Part shown: piece by piece, positions 50,790 to 59,185 of the stretch
Numbering within the stretch: position 1 is the first letter of the stretch
Layout of the letters: every line of letters starts with the position of its first letter
Assembly: GCA_910577175.1 (NCBI GenBank)
Contig: CAJTLU010000014.1
Span: 30,468-94,467 of the forward strand
Source of the DNA: an uncultured Lachnospiraceae bacterium
GTDB taxonomy: Bacteria; Bacillota; Clostridia; Lachnospirales; Lachnospiraceae
Direction: 5' to 3'
DNA: 64,000 nt
The notes under the pieces: model-generated
The model's input: the letters and a program-made list of their open reading frames with translations, nothing else
Database searches by the model: none
Told to the model about the DNA's origin: nothing
Position numbers and translations under genes: made by a program

Positions 50790-51968
50790 TTAGTGATGGA
50801 ACAGCCGGATTCCGGTAAAGCACATCACCATATCATGCTTATCTGCTGCCTCTATCACAAGGTCGTCCCTTACGGAACCGCCCGGCTCCGCAATGTACTT
50901 CACACCGCTGCGGCAGGCACGTTCGATGTTATCGGAGAACGGGAAGAACGCGTCAGAGCCAAGCGCTACATCGGTCAGCGTATCCAGCCATGCACGCTTT
51001 TCCTCTCTTGTAAATACCTCCGGCTTTGTCCGGAAGATATTCTCCCATGCGCCGTCCGCCAGAACATCCATATAGTCCTCGCCAATATACAGGTCAATCG
51101 CATTATCACGGTCTGCCCTGCCGATTTTATCTAAGAACGGCAGATTTAATACTTTCGGGTTCTGCCGCAGATACCAGTTGTCTGCCTTACTTCCTGCAAG
51201 TCTGGTACAGTGGATTCTGGACTGCTGCCCTGCACCGATGCCGATTGCCTGACCGCCCTTTACATAGCACACGGAGTTTGACTGCGTGTACTTTAAGGTA
51301 ATCAGGGAAATAATCAGGTCGATGCGCGCTGCCTCCGGCAGATTCTGATTCTTTGTTACGAAATTGGAAAGAAGCGCATCGTCTACCTTTAACTCGTTTC
51401 TGCCCTGCTCGAAGGTAATTCCGTATACCTCCTTACGCTCTAACGGTTCCGGAACGTAAGCCGGGTCAATTTCAATTACGTTATATGCCCCCTTCTTTTT
51501 TTCCTTTAACAGAGCAAGCGCTTCCGGCGTATACCCCGGCGCAATCACACCGTCGGATACCTCCCGCTTGATGATGCGCGCAGTACATTCGTCGCAGACA
51601 TCGGAAAGCGCGATGAAGTCCCCGAACGAAGACATACGGTCCGCGCCTCTTGCCCTTGCATATGCGCTTGCAAGCGGGGTAAGCTCGCCCATATCGTCTA
51701 CCCAGTAAATCTTTCTCTCTACCTCTGTCAGCGGAAGCCCGACTGCGGCTCCTGCCGGAGATACATGCTTAAACGAAGTCGCTGCCGGAAGCCCCGTCGC
51801 CTTTTTCAACTCGCTTACCAGCTGCCAGCCATTAAATGCATCCAGAAAATTGATATAGCCCGGTCTGCCGTTCAACACGGTCACAGGCAGCTCCTTTCCA
51901 TTCTCCATGTAGATTCTGGAAGGCTTCTGGTTCGGATTACATCCGTACTTTAATTCGATTTCTTTCAT
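50790..51968 (-). CDS. AICAR formyltransferase, standalone
   Basis: 392 residues corresponding only to the C-terminal (transformylase) half of bifunctional PurH: KYGCNPNQKPSRIYM, SFKHVSPAGAAVG, SFGDFIALSD, and QLVRDQ-type region with GQQSRIHCTRLAGSKAD. It formylates AICAR with 10-formyl-THF. The cyclohydrolase half is absent and replaced by the PurO-type gene 20 bases upstream. Such standalone forms are known in Clostridia. Its stop codon touches the T tract of the palindrome. Confidence 0.93.
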   Translation of the reverse strand: MKEIELKYGCNPNQKPSRIYMENGKELPVTVLNGRPGYINFLDAFNGWQLVSELKKATGLPAATSFKHVSPAGAAVGLPLTEVERKIYWVDDMGELTPLASAYARARGADRMSSFGDFIALSDVCDECTARIIKREVSDGVIAPGYTPEALALLKEKKKGAYNVIEIDPAYVPEPLERKEVYGITFEQGRNELKVDDALLSNFVTKNQNLPEAARIDLIISLITLKYTQSNSVCYVKGGQAIGIGAGQQSRIHCTRLAGSKADNWYLRQNPKVLNLPFLDKIGRADRDNAIDLYIGEDYMDVLADGAWENIFRTKPEVFTREEKRAWLDTLTDVALGSDAFFPFSDNIERACRSGVKYIAEPGGSVRDDLVIEAADKHDMVMCFTGIRLFHH

Positions 51969-51988
51969 AGCTTGCGATTCCTCTCTTA

Positions 51989-52702
51989 CTACTTATTTTT
52001 ATTTATAATCCTAGTCTCATAGCTGCCGGCTGCAATATCAATATAGCGCACAAACAGGGAAACCTTATTTTCCTCATTTAAGCTCTCCCAGAGGAGCTTG
52101 GTATACGCGTCGATGTCATCTGCTGTATTGACAAGCTTCGGCTCCCCTTCAAAGCTCGGAAGCGGATTGCCGTCTCCCATATAAGTATGAATAAAATGTC
52201 CCTCTCCTGCCTTCGGATTCTTGTAAGCAAATGTATAACGGTTACAGCCGTCCGGGTCACCGTTATTGCTCTTTAAAATAGACATTGCATAATGAAATGT
52301 TCCCGCTTCTATATGTAAGATGCCGGAAATACGAGGGGTATAATTCGGCGCATCCGGCTCAAACTCCCTGGTACGGAGCGCCTGTTCAAAGGTCTGCTGC
52401 TTGTCCATCAGCTCGTAAATCGTGTCCGTCTGGTCTCCATTGGTTACAATCGTCTTATTTCCAAGCACACGCACCGGCGCATAGATAATCAGACTCGGGT
52501 CACTCAGCTTTCCAGGGTCAAACGCCTCGGTCCGGATTCCTTCTCCTTCGGTCACAAAGACTCGGTTTCTGCTGTTTTCACTTCTTCCCATAATAAAGTA
52601 GGCGGCTACCGCATACTTTCCGTTCGGAGACTTCCCGATAATAATCCCTCTGCCCGGATAGGAATTGCCGCTTAACTCTCTCTGAATGGACTTCATTTCC
52701 AT
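51989..52702 (-). CDS. purO: IMP cyclohydrolase, PurO type
   Basis: 237 residues matching the archaeal-type IMP cyclohydrolase family (PurO, an N-terminal nucleophile fold): GNSYPGRGIIIGKSPNGKYAVAAYFIMGRSENSRNR, RISGILH, NGDPDGCNRYTFAY. It closes FAICAR to IMP, the last step of purine synthesis. With the standalone AICAR transformylase downstream it replaces bifunctional PurH. AAAGGGG precedes ATG 52702. Confidence 0.93.
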   Translation of the reverse strand: MEMKSIQRELSGNSYPGRGIIIGKSPNGKYAVAAYFIMGRSENSRNRVFVTEGEGIRTEAFDPGKLSDPSLIIYAPVRVLGNKTIVTNGDQTDTIYELMDKQQTFEQALRTREFEPDAPNYTPRISGILHIEAGTFHYAMSILKSNNGDPDGCNRYTFAYKNPKAGEGHFIHTYMGDGNPLPSFEGEPKLVNTADDIDAYTKLLWESLNEENKVSLFVRYIDIAAGSYETRIINKNK

Positions 52703-52755
52703 AATTACTGCCCCTTTCCTTGCCTTTTCGGCACTATATTATCAAAGCTACCTTT

Positions 52756-52784
52756 ATCATACCATTTCTTTCCGTTTTCTACAA
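52756..52784 (-). promoter_or_regulatory. Promoter of the purO-AICAR transformylase operon
   Basis: TTGTAG (52779-52784), 17 bases, TATGAT (52756-52761) on the minus strand. Confidence 0.65.
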
Positions 52785-52839
52785 TCAGGTTTTTCCAAGT
52801 TTCCGCATTTTTTAAAGAGTCTTAAATATCCCAGCAGCT

Positions 52840-53697
52840 TTATTTTGCATTTGTCCGAAGGACCGCGTTTTTCGTGGAACCGGAATCACCTGCATTCCTC
52901 CTTTTGCGGATTCCCTTTAAAATCTGCTCCCGGACCTTCCGCGCTTCCTCTTCGCTTGCTTCCGGCACGCCCTCGAAACGGTACTTTATTCCGAGTGCCT
53001 CGTATTTCTGGCGGCCCATCGTATGGTATGGCAGCACCTCCACTGCCTTCACGTTCAAAAAACCGCCGATATACTCGCCCAGCTGCAAAAGCTCTTCCGG
53101 GTCATCCGTATGTCCCGGCACCGCAACCCGGCGAATCCAGACCGGAACGTCCTTTTCCGCCAAAAACTCTAAAAAGGAAAAAATCGCTTCATTGGCATGC
53201 CCGGTCAGCTTCCGGTGCAGCCCGGAATCCATATGCTTTAAATCTAACAGCACCAGATCCGTCATGGAAAAAAGCTCTTCGTACTCCTCAAACGGCATAC
53301 GGACACCATATCCCCTGATATCTTCATGGATACCGCTCTGCGCCATCTCCCACCCGGTCTCTGTCTTCCGGTACGGAAAGACAACGCCCGAGGTATCAAG
53401 GCAGGTGGAAATCCCCTCCTTTTTTGCCCTCCGGAACAAATCCATCAGAAAATCCGGCTGCCAGAGGGGTTCCCCTCCGGTAGCCGTGATTCCACCATTT
53501 CTATAATAGCTGCGGTTCCTGCGGAAGCGTTCTAAAAGCTCCTCCGCTTCCATTAACGTTCCTTGTCTCATTCCCCAGGTATCCGGGTTATGACAGTACG
53601 CACACCGCATCGGACAGCCCTGGAAAAAGATGACCATCCGTACTCCGGGACCGTCCACGGTCCCGAAGCTTTCTACCGAATGAATCCAGCCTTTCAT
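52840..53697 (-). CDS. pflA: Pyruvate formate-lyase activating enzyme
   Basis: 285 residues. Radical SAM enzyme with C28-x3-C32-x2-C35 (GCPMRCAYCHNPDTWG) for the 4Fe-4S cluster and SAM motifs (TATGGEPLWQPDF). It makes the glycyl radical on its partner. ATG 53697 shares a base with the stop of the glycyl-radical gene (TGATG), with GAGGTG upstream. The C terminus (GDSGSTKNAVLRTNAK) is encoded by repeat copy B, so the natural end was replaced. Third gene of pflB-radical domain-pflA. Confidence 0.94.
   Translation of the reverse strand: MKGWIHSVESFGTVDGPGVRMVIFFQGCPMRCAYCHNPDTWGMRQGTLMEAEELLERFRRNRSYYRNGGITATGGEPLWQPDFLMDLFRRAKKEGISTCLDTSGVVFPYRKTETGWEMAQSGIHEDIRGYGVRMPFEEYEELFSMTDLVLLDLKHMDSGLHRKLTGHANEAIFSFLEFLAEKDVPVWIRRVAVPGHTDDPEELLQLGEYIGGFLNVKAVEVLPYHTMGRQKYEALGIKYRFEGVPEASEEEARKVREQILKGIRKRRNAGDSGSTKNAVLRTNAK
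52846..52890 (+). repeat. Interspersed repeat, copy B, inside the 3' end of pflA
   Basis: 45 bases (TTTGCATTTGTCCGAAGGAC to GGAATCACC) closely matching copy A. In the minus direction it is read as the last 15 or so codons of pflA (GDSGSTKNAVLRTNAK and stop). Confidence 0.8.
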
Positions 53698-53936
53698 CAA
53701 ATCACCTCATGGAAGGTACGCGAAATCACCTCGTCCTGCTGTTCCTTTGTAAGCTTATTGAAGTTCACCGCATATCCCGATACCCTTACCGTAAGCTGCG
53801 GGTACTTCTCCGGATGTTTCTGTGCATCCAGAAGCATTTCACGGTTTAACACATTTACGTTCAAATGGTGTCCGCCCTGTTCCACATAGCCGTCTAACAG
53901 TGCCACCAGATTATCAATCTGCGCTGTATTTTTCAT
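53697..53936 (-). CDS. Separate glycyl-radical domain protein (split C terminus of pyruvate formate-lyase)
   Basis: 79 residues from ATG 53936 (AAAGGAG eight bases upstream). It is exactly the C-terminal domain of pyruvate formate-lyase: HHLNVNVLNREMLLDAQKHPEKYPQLTVRVSGYAVNF, with radical-bearing Gly54 in RVSGYAV. GrcA (YfiD) of E. coli is a similar spare domain, but there the main enzyme keeps its own. Here the pflB protein 15 bases upstream lacks it, so this protein should be an obligate subunit. Translated with pflA. Confidence 0.93.
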   Translation of the reverse strand: MKNTAQIDNLVALLDGYVEQGGHHLNVNVLNREMLLDAQKHPEKYPQLTVRVSGYAVNFNKLTKEQQDEVISRTFHEVI

Positions 53937-53951
53937 TATCAAAACTCCTTT

Positions 53952-56045
53952 CTATTCTGCCGTGCCGTAGTCCGGCTCCGCACTCTGTGTTACCGGATTA
54001 CAGCAGCCTTCACAAAGCTCCACTGCCAAATCGCCGGAAATTACAATATTCTCTTTCCCAAGCGCGCCCGGAATGACCGTAAAGGTATTGGAAATTCCGT
54101 CCTGCGCATCCCGGAACGGGATTTTGGAAACGGAAGCTAACGAAGCAATCGCACCATGCTGGTCCCTTCCGTGCATCGGGTTCGCTCCCGGAGCAAACGG
54201 CTGTCCGGCTTTTCTTCCGTCCGGCGTCGCTCCCGTATTCTTTCCATATACCACATTGGACGTAATCGTAAGAATCGAAGTCGTAGCAATACCGCCGCGG
54301 TAGGTATGGTTTCCCTTGATATACTGCATAAAGGTATGCACAACCTCTCTTGCAATCTCATCCACACGGTCATCATCGTTCCCGTACTTCGGGAAATCTC
54401 CTTCTACCTCATAATCCACTGCAACCCCGTCCGCATCGCGGATGACCTTTACCTTCGCATATTTAATTGCGGAAAGGGAATCTGCAACAACAGAAAGCCC
54501 TGCAACGCCGGTTGCAAACCAGCGCGTCACCTTCTTATCATGCAGTGCCATCTGCAGCTTCTCATAGCAATACTTATCATGCATATAATGGATGATATTC
54601 AGCGTGTTTACATAAACGCGCGCAAGCCACTTCATCATTTCCTTATACTTATGCATTACCTCATCATAGTCCAGATACTCGGACGTAATCGGCCGGTACT
54701 CCGGCGCTACCTGCTTTTTTGTTACCTCGTCTATGCCGCCGTTGATGGCATAAAGGAGGCACTTGGCAAGATTCGCCCTTGCGCCGAAAAACTGCATTTC
54801 CTTTCCGATACGCATAGAGGAAACACAACATGCAATGGCGTAGTCGTCTCCGTGAGCGACACGCATCAAATCGTCATTCTCATACTGAATCGAGGAAGAC
54901 TCAATAGAAAGTGCTGCACAATAGCGCTTAAACGCTAACGGAAGCCGTACTGACCAAAGCACAGTCATATTAGGCTCCGGCGCCGGACCAAGATTCTGCA
55001 GCGTATGCAGATAACGGAACGACATCTTCGTTACAAGCGGTCTTCCGTCAATACCGATTCCGCCAACCGACTCCGTCACCCAGGTCGGGTCGCCGGAAAA
55101 CAGCGCGTTATACTCCGGCGTCCTCGCAAACTTTACGAGACGCAGCTTCATAATAAAGTGGTCAACAAACTCCTGGATTTCCTCTTCGGTAAAGCGTCCC
55201 TCCTTAAGGTCACGCTGTGCATAAATATCAAGGAACGTAGAGGTTCGTCCCAAAGACATTGCCGCGCCGTTCTGTTCCTTTATTGCGGCAAGATAGCCGA
55301 AATACATCCACTGGATTGCCTCCTGCACATTGCCCGCCGGTCTGCCGATATCAAACCCGTAAATCTCACCAAGCTTTTTCAAATCCTTTAAGGCACGGAT
55401 TTGCTCCGAAAGCTCCTCACGGTCACGGATAACGTCCGAATACATAATGGTTCTTGTGGAATTTTTCTGGTCTTCCTTATCCTCAATCAGACGGTCCACT
55501 CCATACAGCGCCACACGTCTGTAATCCCCGATAATACGCCCTCTGCCGTAGGCATCCGGAAGTCCCGTAATAATATGGCTGGAACGGCATGCACGCATTT
55601 CGGGCGTATATGCATCGAATACGCCGGCGTTGTGCGTTTTCCGGTGTATCGTAAAAAACTCCTCTACCTGTGGATTTATCTCATATCCGTTATCGCTACA
55701 CGCCTTAGCTGCCATACGGATTCCGCCATACGGCTGTAAGGAACGCTTAAACGGCTTGTCCGTCTGAAAACCTACGATTTTTTCTTTTTCTTTATCTAAA
55801 TAGCCCGGGCCATGCGATGTAATCGTAGAAATTACCTCGGTGTCCATGTCCAGTACCCCGCCGGCCTCGCGTTCTTTTTGGGACAATTCTAAAACCTGCT
55901 GCCAAAGCGCTTCGGTTGCTGCCGTCGGACCTGTCAGAAAGGATTCATCTCCTTCATAAAAACTAAAATTTTTCTGAATGAAGTCTCTTGTGTTAATCTC
56001 CTGCTCCCAGACGCCTGATGTAAAGCCTCTCCATTCTTCCTGCAT
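53952..56045 (-). CDS. pflB: Pyruvate formate-lyase main subunit, lacking the glycyl-radical domain
   Basis: 697 residues from ATG 56045 (AAAGGAG eight bases upstream). It matches formate acetyltransferase up to FTVIPGALGKEN, including catalytic C406-C407 (AIACCVSSM), then ends with an unusual tail (LCEGCCNPVTQSAEPDYGTAE) instead of the glycyl-radical domain. That domain is the next gene. Together 697 plus 79 residues equal a normal enzyme. It splits pyruvate and CoA to acetyl-CoA and formate in anaerobic growth. Confidence 0.95.
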   Translation of the reverse strand: MQEEWRGFTSGVWEQEINTRDFIQKNFSFYEGDESFLTGPTAATEALWQQVLELSQKEREAGGVLDMDTEVISTITSHGPGYLDKEKEKIVGFQTDKPFKRSLQPYGGIRMAAKACSDNGYEINPQVEEFFTIHRKTHNAGVFDAYTPEMRACRSSHIITGLPDAYGRGRIIGDYRRVALYGVDRLIEDKEDQKNSTRTIMYSDVIRDREELSEQIRALKDLKKLGEIYGFDIGRPAGNVQEAIQWMYFGYLAAIKEQNGAAMSLGRTSTFLDIYAQRDLKEGRFTEEEIQEFVDHFIMKLRLVKFARTPEYNALFSGDPTWVTESVGGIGIDGRPLVTKMSFRYLHTLQNLGPAPEPNMTVLWSVRLPLAFKRYCAALSIESSSIQYENDDLMRVAHGDDYAIACCVSSMRIGKEMQFFGARANLAKCLLYAINGGIDEVTKKQVAPEYRPITSEYLDYDEVMHKYKEMMKWLARVYVNTLNIIHYMHDKYCYEKLQMALHDKKVTRWFATGVAGLSVVADSLSAIKYAKVKVIRDADGVAVDYEVEGDFPKYGNDDDRVDEIAREVVHTFMQYIKGNHTYRGGIATTSILTITSNVVYGKNTGATPDGRKAGQPFAPGANPMHGRDQHGAIASLASVSKIPFRDAQDGISNTFTVIPGALGKENIVISGDLAVELCEGCCNPVTQSAEPDYGTAE

Positions 56046-56156
56046 CGTCTGCTCTCCTTTCTCATGTTTGCTACACTTTGCGTTTCCGCCTTTTAAGACT
56101 ACGAAAAAGTGCCAAAACGCAAGGTACTGCACTCCCTGCTTCCCTGACGCGACTCT

Positions 56157-56185
56157 ACTATACTATATTTTAAAGCAAAATGCAA
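56157..56185 (-). promoter_or_regulatory. Promoter of the pfl operon
   Basis: TTGCAT (56180-56185), 17 bases, TATAGT (56157-56162) on the minus strand, about 112 bases before the start codon. Confidence 0.65.
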
Positions 56186-56200
56186 TTGTTCCTCCGAAAA

Positions 56201-56752
56201 CTATTTTTTCTTTCCAAGCAGCTCCGTCCGGATATAAGAAAAGGTTTTTTCTTCCCCTTCCTCGGCTAACATTACAAGCAGCTTTTCCAAAAGCGCCGCC
56301 GTTTCCGCATGCATCAGCTGTTTCCCTTCACCGCGTTTATAATAGGCAAGCGGGTCCCGCTGTGTATATTTTTCTTTGTTGTAGACCTTACTTGCGGCTA
56401 CCCGGTCACAAAACATTTCCAGCACATACGCAAGAGGCATTTTCATACCCGTAAGCTCACACTCGGCATCCTGCTTATAATCAATCCAATACTCGTAATG
56501 GTGCTTATTCCGTCCCTTATGGTGCAGCCATGCCGTTGCCACTCCCTCAGACTGGCGCTGCACATTGTTCGGGCTGATATCTCCCCGGAAATATCTGACT
56601 CCTACAAAAAATTCACTGGGGGAATACTTTGACAAATCATGCAGCAGTCCCCGCCGGTACAGGCCGAGTCTGAAGCAATGCTTCATTACCATCCGTTTAT
56701 GTTTATTGATTGTATGAAGATGTCCGAAAAAACGATACACTGCGTTTCCCAT
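56201..56752 (-). CDS. DUF5662-family protein
   Basis: 183 residues with the family features HLHTINKHKRMVMKHCFRLGLYRRGLLHDLSKYSPSEFF and WLHHKGRNKHHYEYWID, rich in His and Asp (HD-like arrangement: H...LLHDLSK...H), suggesting a metal-bound hydrolase of HD type. That is inference from the residue pattern; no function is known for the family. Stands alone; GAGAGGAAAC precedes the start. Confidence 0.8.
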   Translation of the reverse strand: MGNAVYRFFGHLHTINKHKRMVMKHCFRLGLYRRGLLHDLSKYSPSEFFVGVRYFRGDISPNNVQRQSEGVATAWLHHKGRNKHHYEYWIDYKQDAECELTGMKMPLAYVLEMFCDRVAASKVYNKEKYTQRDPLAYYKRGEGKQLMHAETAALLEKLLVMLAEEGEEKTFSYIRTELLGKKK

Positions 56753-56982
56753 TCTAGTTTCCTCTCATTCGCATAAAATAATTCTCTGTTCTGAAAAATA
56801 ATCTCGATAAAAGATATCTGCTTTTTATCGGACAGGAACAAAGTTCCTTTCTGATAAAAAATAATGCAGAATCTCCAAAATTATGATACAATAGCGGTAA
56901 CAGCAACGACGTGGCACGGTATTTCCTACAAAACAAAACGTCAGGTAACAATGCAGAAAATAAAATAAGGAGGCACCTCTGT

Positions 56983-57168
56983 ATGAACGCACAATACAGC
57001 TGCGACACCTGCAGCAATTACCGCTATGATGAAGACTATGAAGAATATGTCTGCATGGCAGGCGGCATGGACGAAGACGATTTCTCCCGGCTGGCGCAGG
57101 GAACGGTAAAAGCCTGTCCATATTACCGCTTTGATAATGAATATGATATTGTAAAAAAGCAGATGTAG
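56983..57168 (+). CDS. DUF6472-family small Cys-rich protein
   Basis: 61 residues from ATG 56983 with AAGGAGG. Four Cys in the pattern C-x2-C (SCDTCSNY), C (EYVCMAGG) and C (KACPYYR), likely a small metal site; acidic and Tyr-rich in between. The family occurs in Clostridia without a known role. A TACAAT -10 is seen at about 56885-56890. A hairpin at 57154-57186 ends it. Confidence 0.8.
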   Translation: MNAQYSCDTCSNYRYDEDYEEYVCMAGGMDEDDFSRLAQGTVKACPYYRFDNEYDIVKKQM

Positions 57169-57186
57169 CATAACCGTCTGCTTTTT
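57154..57186. terminator. Terminator overlapping the stop codon of the DUF6472 gene
   Basis: AAAAAGCAGA (57154-57163) pairs with TCTGCTTTTT (57177-57186). It is symmetric, so it also ends the converging sce7726 gene. Confidence 0.85.
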
Positions 57187-57194
57187 CTCTTTTA

Positions 57195-57755
57195 CTACTT
57201 ATATTCACGCGCAAGCAACGCCGCACAGATTTCACTCTGAATCACAGGCTGGGACAATCCGCCTATGATTTTGCTAATCATTCTTTCCTTCCGCTGCAAA
57301 TTCCCGTTTGCCAGACGATACTCCCGTATGATCCGCATCAGCTCATTCCTCCACAACAGACAAAGCTTCTCCTCTGTATTATCCTTTAACGCTACGCCCG
57401 CTCCCCGGACACATTCCATCACATAGACGCCCTCCGCGGACTCATACACCTCATAAATCCCCCAATGCTCCGGAACGGTCCGCAGCGCCTCCTCTATATG
57501 GTATGTGCCGGTGACAAGATAATTGGTATCAAAAAACTTTTCATAGTCCTGTATCTGCCTTGCCAGACGCTCGAAGGTATCCCTGTCGCTTTTGATTTCA
57601 AGTCCGGTCAGCTTTGTACGCGTTACTAAAAGCATATCTGCGCGGCTGTCTCCCATCGGAAACTCCTCCAGAATCCTTGTCTCTTCTCTGCTTCCGGAAA
57701 AGCTTCCATAAATCACCTTACGGATATCTTTATCGTTCAGTCTGTACTCTTCCAT
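57195..57755 (-). CDS. sce7726-family protein
   Basis: 186 residues. Family core: MGDSRADMLLVTRTKLTGLEIKSDRDTFERLARQIQDYEKFFDTNYLV, where D-x3-D and E-x-K resemble the PD-(D/E)xK nuclease fold. Members occur across bacteria and phages, sometimes near restriction or repair genes; no activity is proven. Its start overlaps the end of a small upstream frame (57737-57937). Confidence 0.85.
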   Translation of the reverse strand: MEEYRLNDKDIRKVIYGSFSGSREETRILEEFPMGDSRADMLLVTRTKLTGLEIKSDRDTFERLARQIQDYEKFFDTNYLVTGTYHIEEALRTVPEHWGIYEVYESAEGVYVMECVRGAGVALKDNTEEKLCLLWRNELMRIIREYRLANGNLQRKERMISKIIGGLSQPVIQSEICAALLAREYK

Positions 57756-57937
57756 GACTCCGCTGTCACCGCCTTTTCTCCGATATGGTAATCATACCAC
57801 ACTTCCCTGTTCCCTGCAAGATGAAGCACTCCTTGAGATTCCGCATTTTTTAGCAATCCTGTAAAGTCCCCGAGACTGTGCAACAGCGTAATTTTGCATT
57901 TGTCCAAAGGACTTACGGTTAGTGGAACTGGAATCAC
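57737..57937 (-). pseudogene. Truncated small gene fused to repeat copy C
   Basis: The frame reads ITLLHSLGDFTGLLKNAESQ then GVLHLAGNREVWYDYHIGEK to a stop 19 bases inside sce7726. The protein-like part begins just at the end of repeat copy C, and the first 14 codons (from a GTG) are repeat sequence without a ribosome site. It looks like a gene whose 5' part was replaced by the repeat. The family is not recognised. Confidence 0.45.
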
Positions 57938-57979
57938 CTTTTAGATGCTTTCCCGTGAGGACGCTGCCGGGCGGCTTAA
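57893..57979 (+). repeat. Interspersed repeat, copy C
   Basis: About 87 bases aligned with copy A over the whole length (TTTGCATTTGTCCAAAGGAC, GGAATCACCT, TTTTAG, GTGAGGACGC, GGGCGGCTTAA) with scattered changes. It lies between the sce7726 group and the DUF3810 gene. Confidence 0.75.
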
Positions 57980-57987
57980 CAGCCGGT

Positions 57988-59103
57988 TTATTTCAAATTA
58001 TGCTCCTTCCGGTATTCGGCAAGCAGTAAGTCCACGACTCTCCCATAGCTTTTCACGCCGTCCTCCTGCTTGTTGACTTTTAAGTAGGTATCATTTACCT
58101 TATCTGCAGCCTTGCTGATAACGGTGTCCTTGTACTGGTCCCAGTAAGCGCTGTTAGCACGGAGGTCGCGCACCATGCCCTCGTGGTAGCCTGCCCAGAG
58201 CTGTCCGTAAAGCTCTGCGTCCTGCGACGCCAGCGCATTCCCCGAATACACCAGGGCTAACATCGTGCCGCTGTACTGCAGCACCGGCGAGTCCGATGCC
58301 ATGCAGGCAAGATAAGCAAGAAAGTTTGCCTCCTCTTCCTTCATAAATCCGTGCAGATGTCCGAGTTCATGCGTCATCGTCGCGCCACGGGAATAATCCG
58401 GAATATCGATATTTACGTTTGCCTCCATCGTCCAGCAGGTAAACACCCCGGTAAGCTCCATCGCAGAATATACTTTGGAAAAACAGATTCCCTTCGGCGC
58501 CGGATAAAGCCCCTTCAAAACCGGCAGCTCCGCGGAAAGCGCCTCATACCCCTCTTTTGCAAGCCTGCCCAGCTCCCGGTTCGACATAGGAAGCCGGAAC
58601 ACGCCCTCTTCATCCTCATAGGAAACAAGCTCCTCCCGGAGTGCAGACGCCCTCCCTGCCAGCTCTGTACAAAGGGCAAACAACTCCTCCTTGCCGGAAT
58701 CCCGTACCGTAATCTCCCGGTAATCCACAATGGACAGCCGGTGATAATTCACGCCGCAACCAATTACATACACAAAAAACACGACCGCCGCCACACACGC
58801 CACGTTAATCAGAGCAAGAATGCACCGGGAAAAGCGTTCCTTTTTTTTCTTTATGATATGTACAATAAACCGGATAAGCAACCCCAAAAAAAGAAACGGA
58901 CACAGGATGACAATCCATTCCGCAATCGAAAACGGAACGATACCTGTCACCGCCGAGACCGTTATCGAATGCACCTTATAAATCCGCTTTGCAAACACCT
59001 CTTCTGCAAACCATGTACTCCGCTTTGCAAGCTCTAAAAACAACACCGAAAGCGGAAACAAAAGCAGCAGCCAGATTCTCTTTTTCTTCCATACCTTCAC
59101 CAA
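57988..59103 (-). CDS. DUF3810-family membrane metalloprotease-like protein
   Basis: 371 residues. Three membrane helices in the first 120 residues (about 10-27, 50-80, 93-117), then a large domain with zinc motif HELGH (TMTHELGHLHGF) and a following Glu region (KEEEANFLAYLAC), the gluzincin pattern H-E-x2-H...E. The DUF3810 family is expected to be membrane-bound peptidases, but no substrate is known. Stands alone between the repeat and a small membrane gene. Confidence 0.85.
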   Translation of the reverse strand: MVKVWKKKRIWLLLLFPLSVLFLELAKRSTWFAEEVFAKRIYKVHSITVSAVTGIVPFSIAEWIVILCPFLFLGLLIRFIVHIIKKKKERFSRCILALINVACVAAVVFFVYVIGCGVNYHRLSIVDYREITVRDSGKEELFALCTELAGRASALREELVSYEDEEGVFRLPMSNRELGRLAKEGYEALSAELPVLKGLYPAPKGICFSKVYSAMELTGVFTCWTMEANVNIDIPDYSRGATMTHELGHLHGFMKEEEANFLAYLACMASDSPVLQYSGTMLALVYSGNALASQDAELYGQLWAGYHEGMVRDLRANSAYWDQYKDTVISKAADKVNDTYLKVNKQEDGVKSYGRVVDLLLAEYRKEHNLK

Positions 59104-59185
59104 GACCGTCCTCCTTTGTGTTCTCGTTTTCAGTATAGTACATTGCTGTGTCTATTCCGTGTCAGCCGGAGAGATTTTGAAAAAA

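Noticed and set aside
50455..50823. Reading frames through the large palindrome
   Set aside because: They come from the inverted repeat arms and repeat copy A and have no start signals.
53697..53951. Frameshift or sequencing error breaking a normal pflB
   Set aside because: The downstream domain has its own AAAGGAG site and ATG, and the upstream protein has a distinct tail before its stop; one base change would not join them.
54156..54938. 260-residue plus-strand frame opposite pflB
   Set aside because: It mirrors the highly conserved pflB coding sequence and has no ribosome site.
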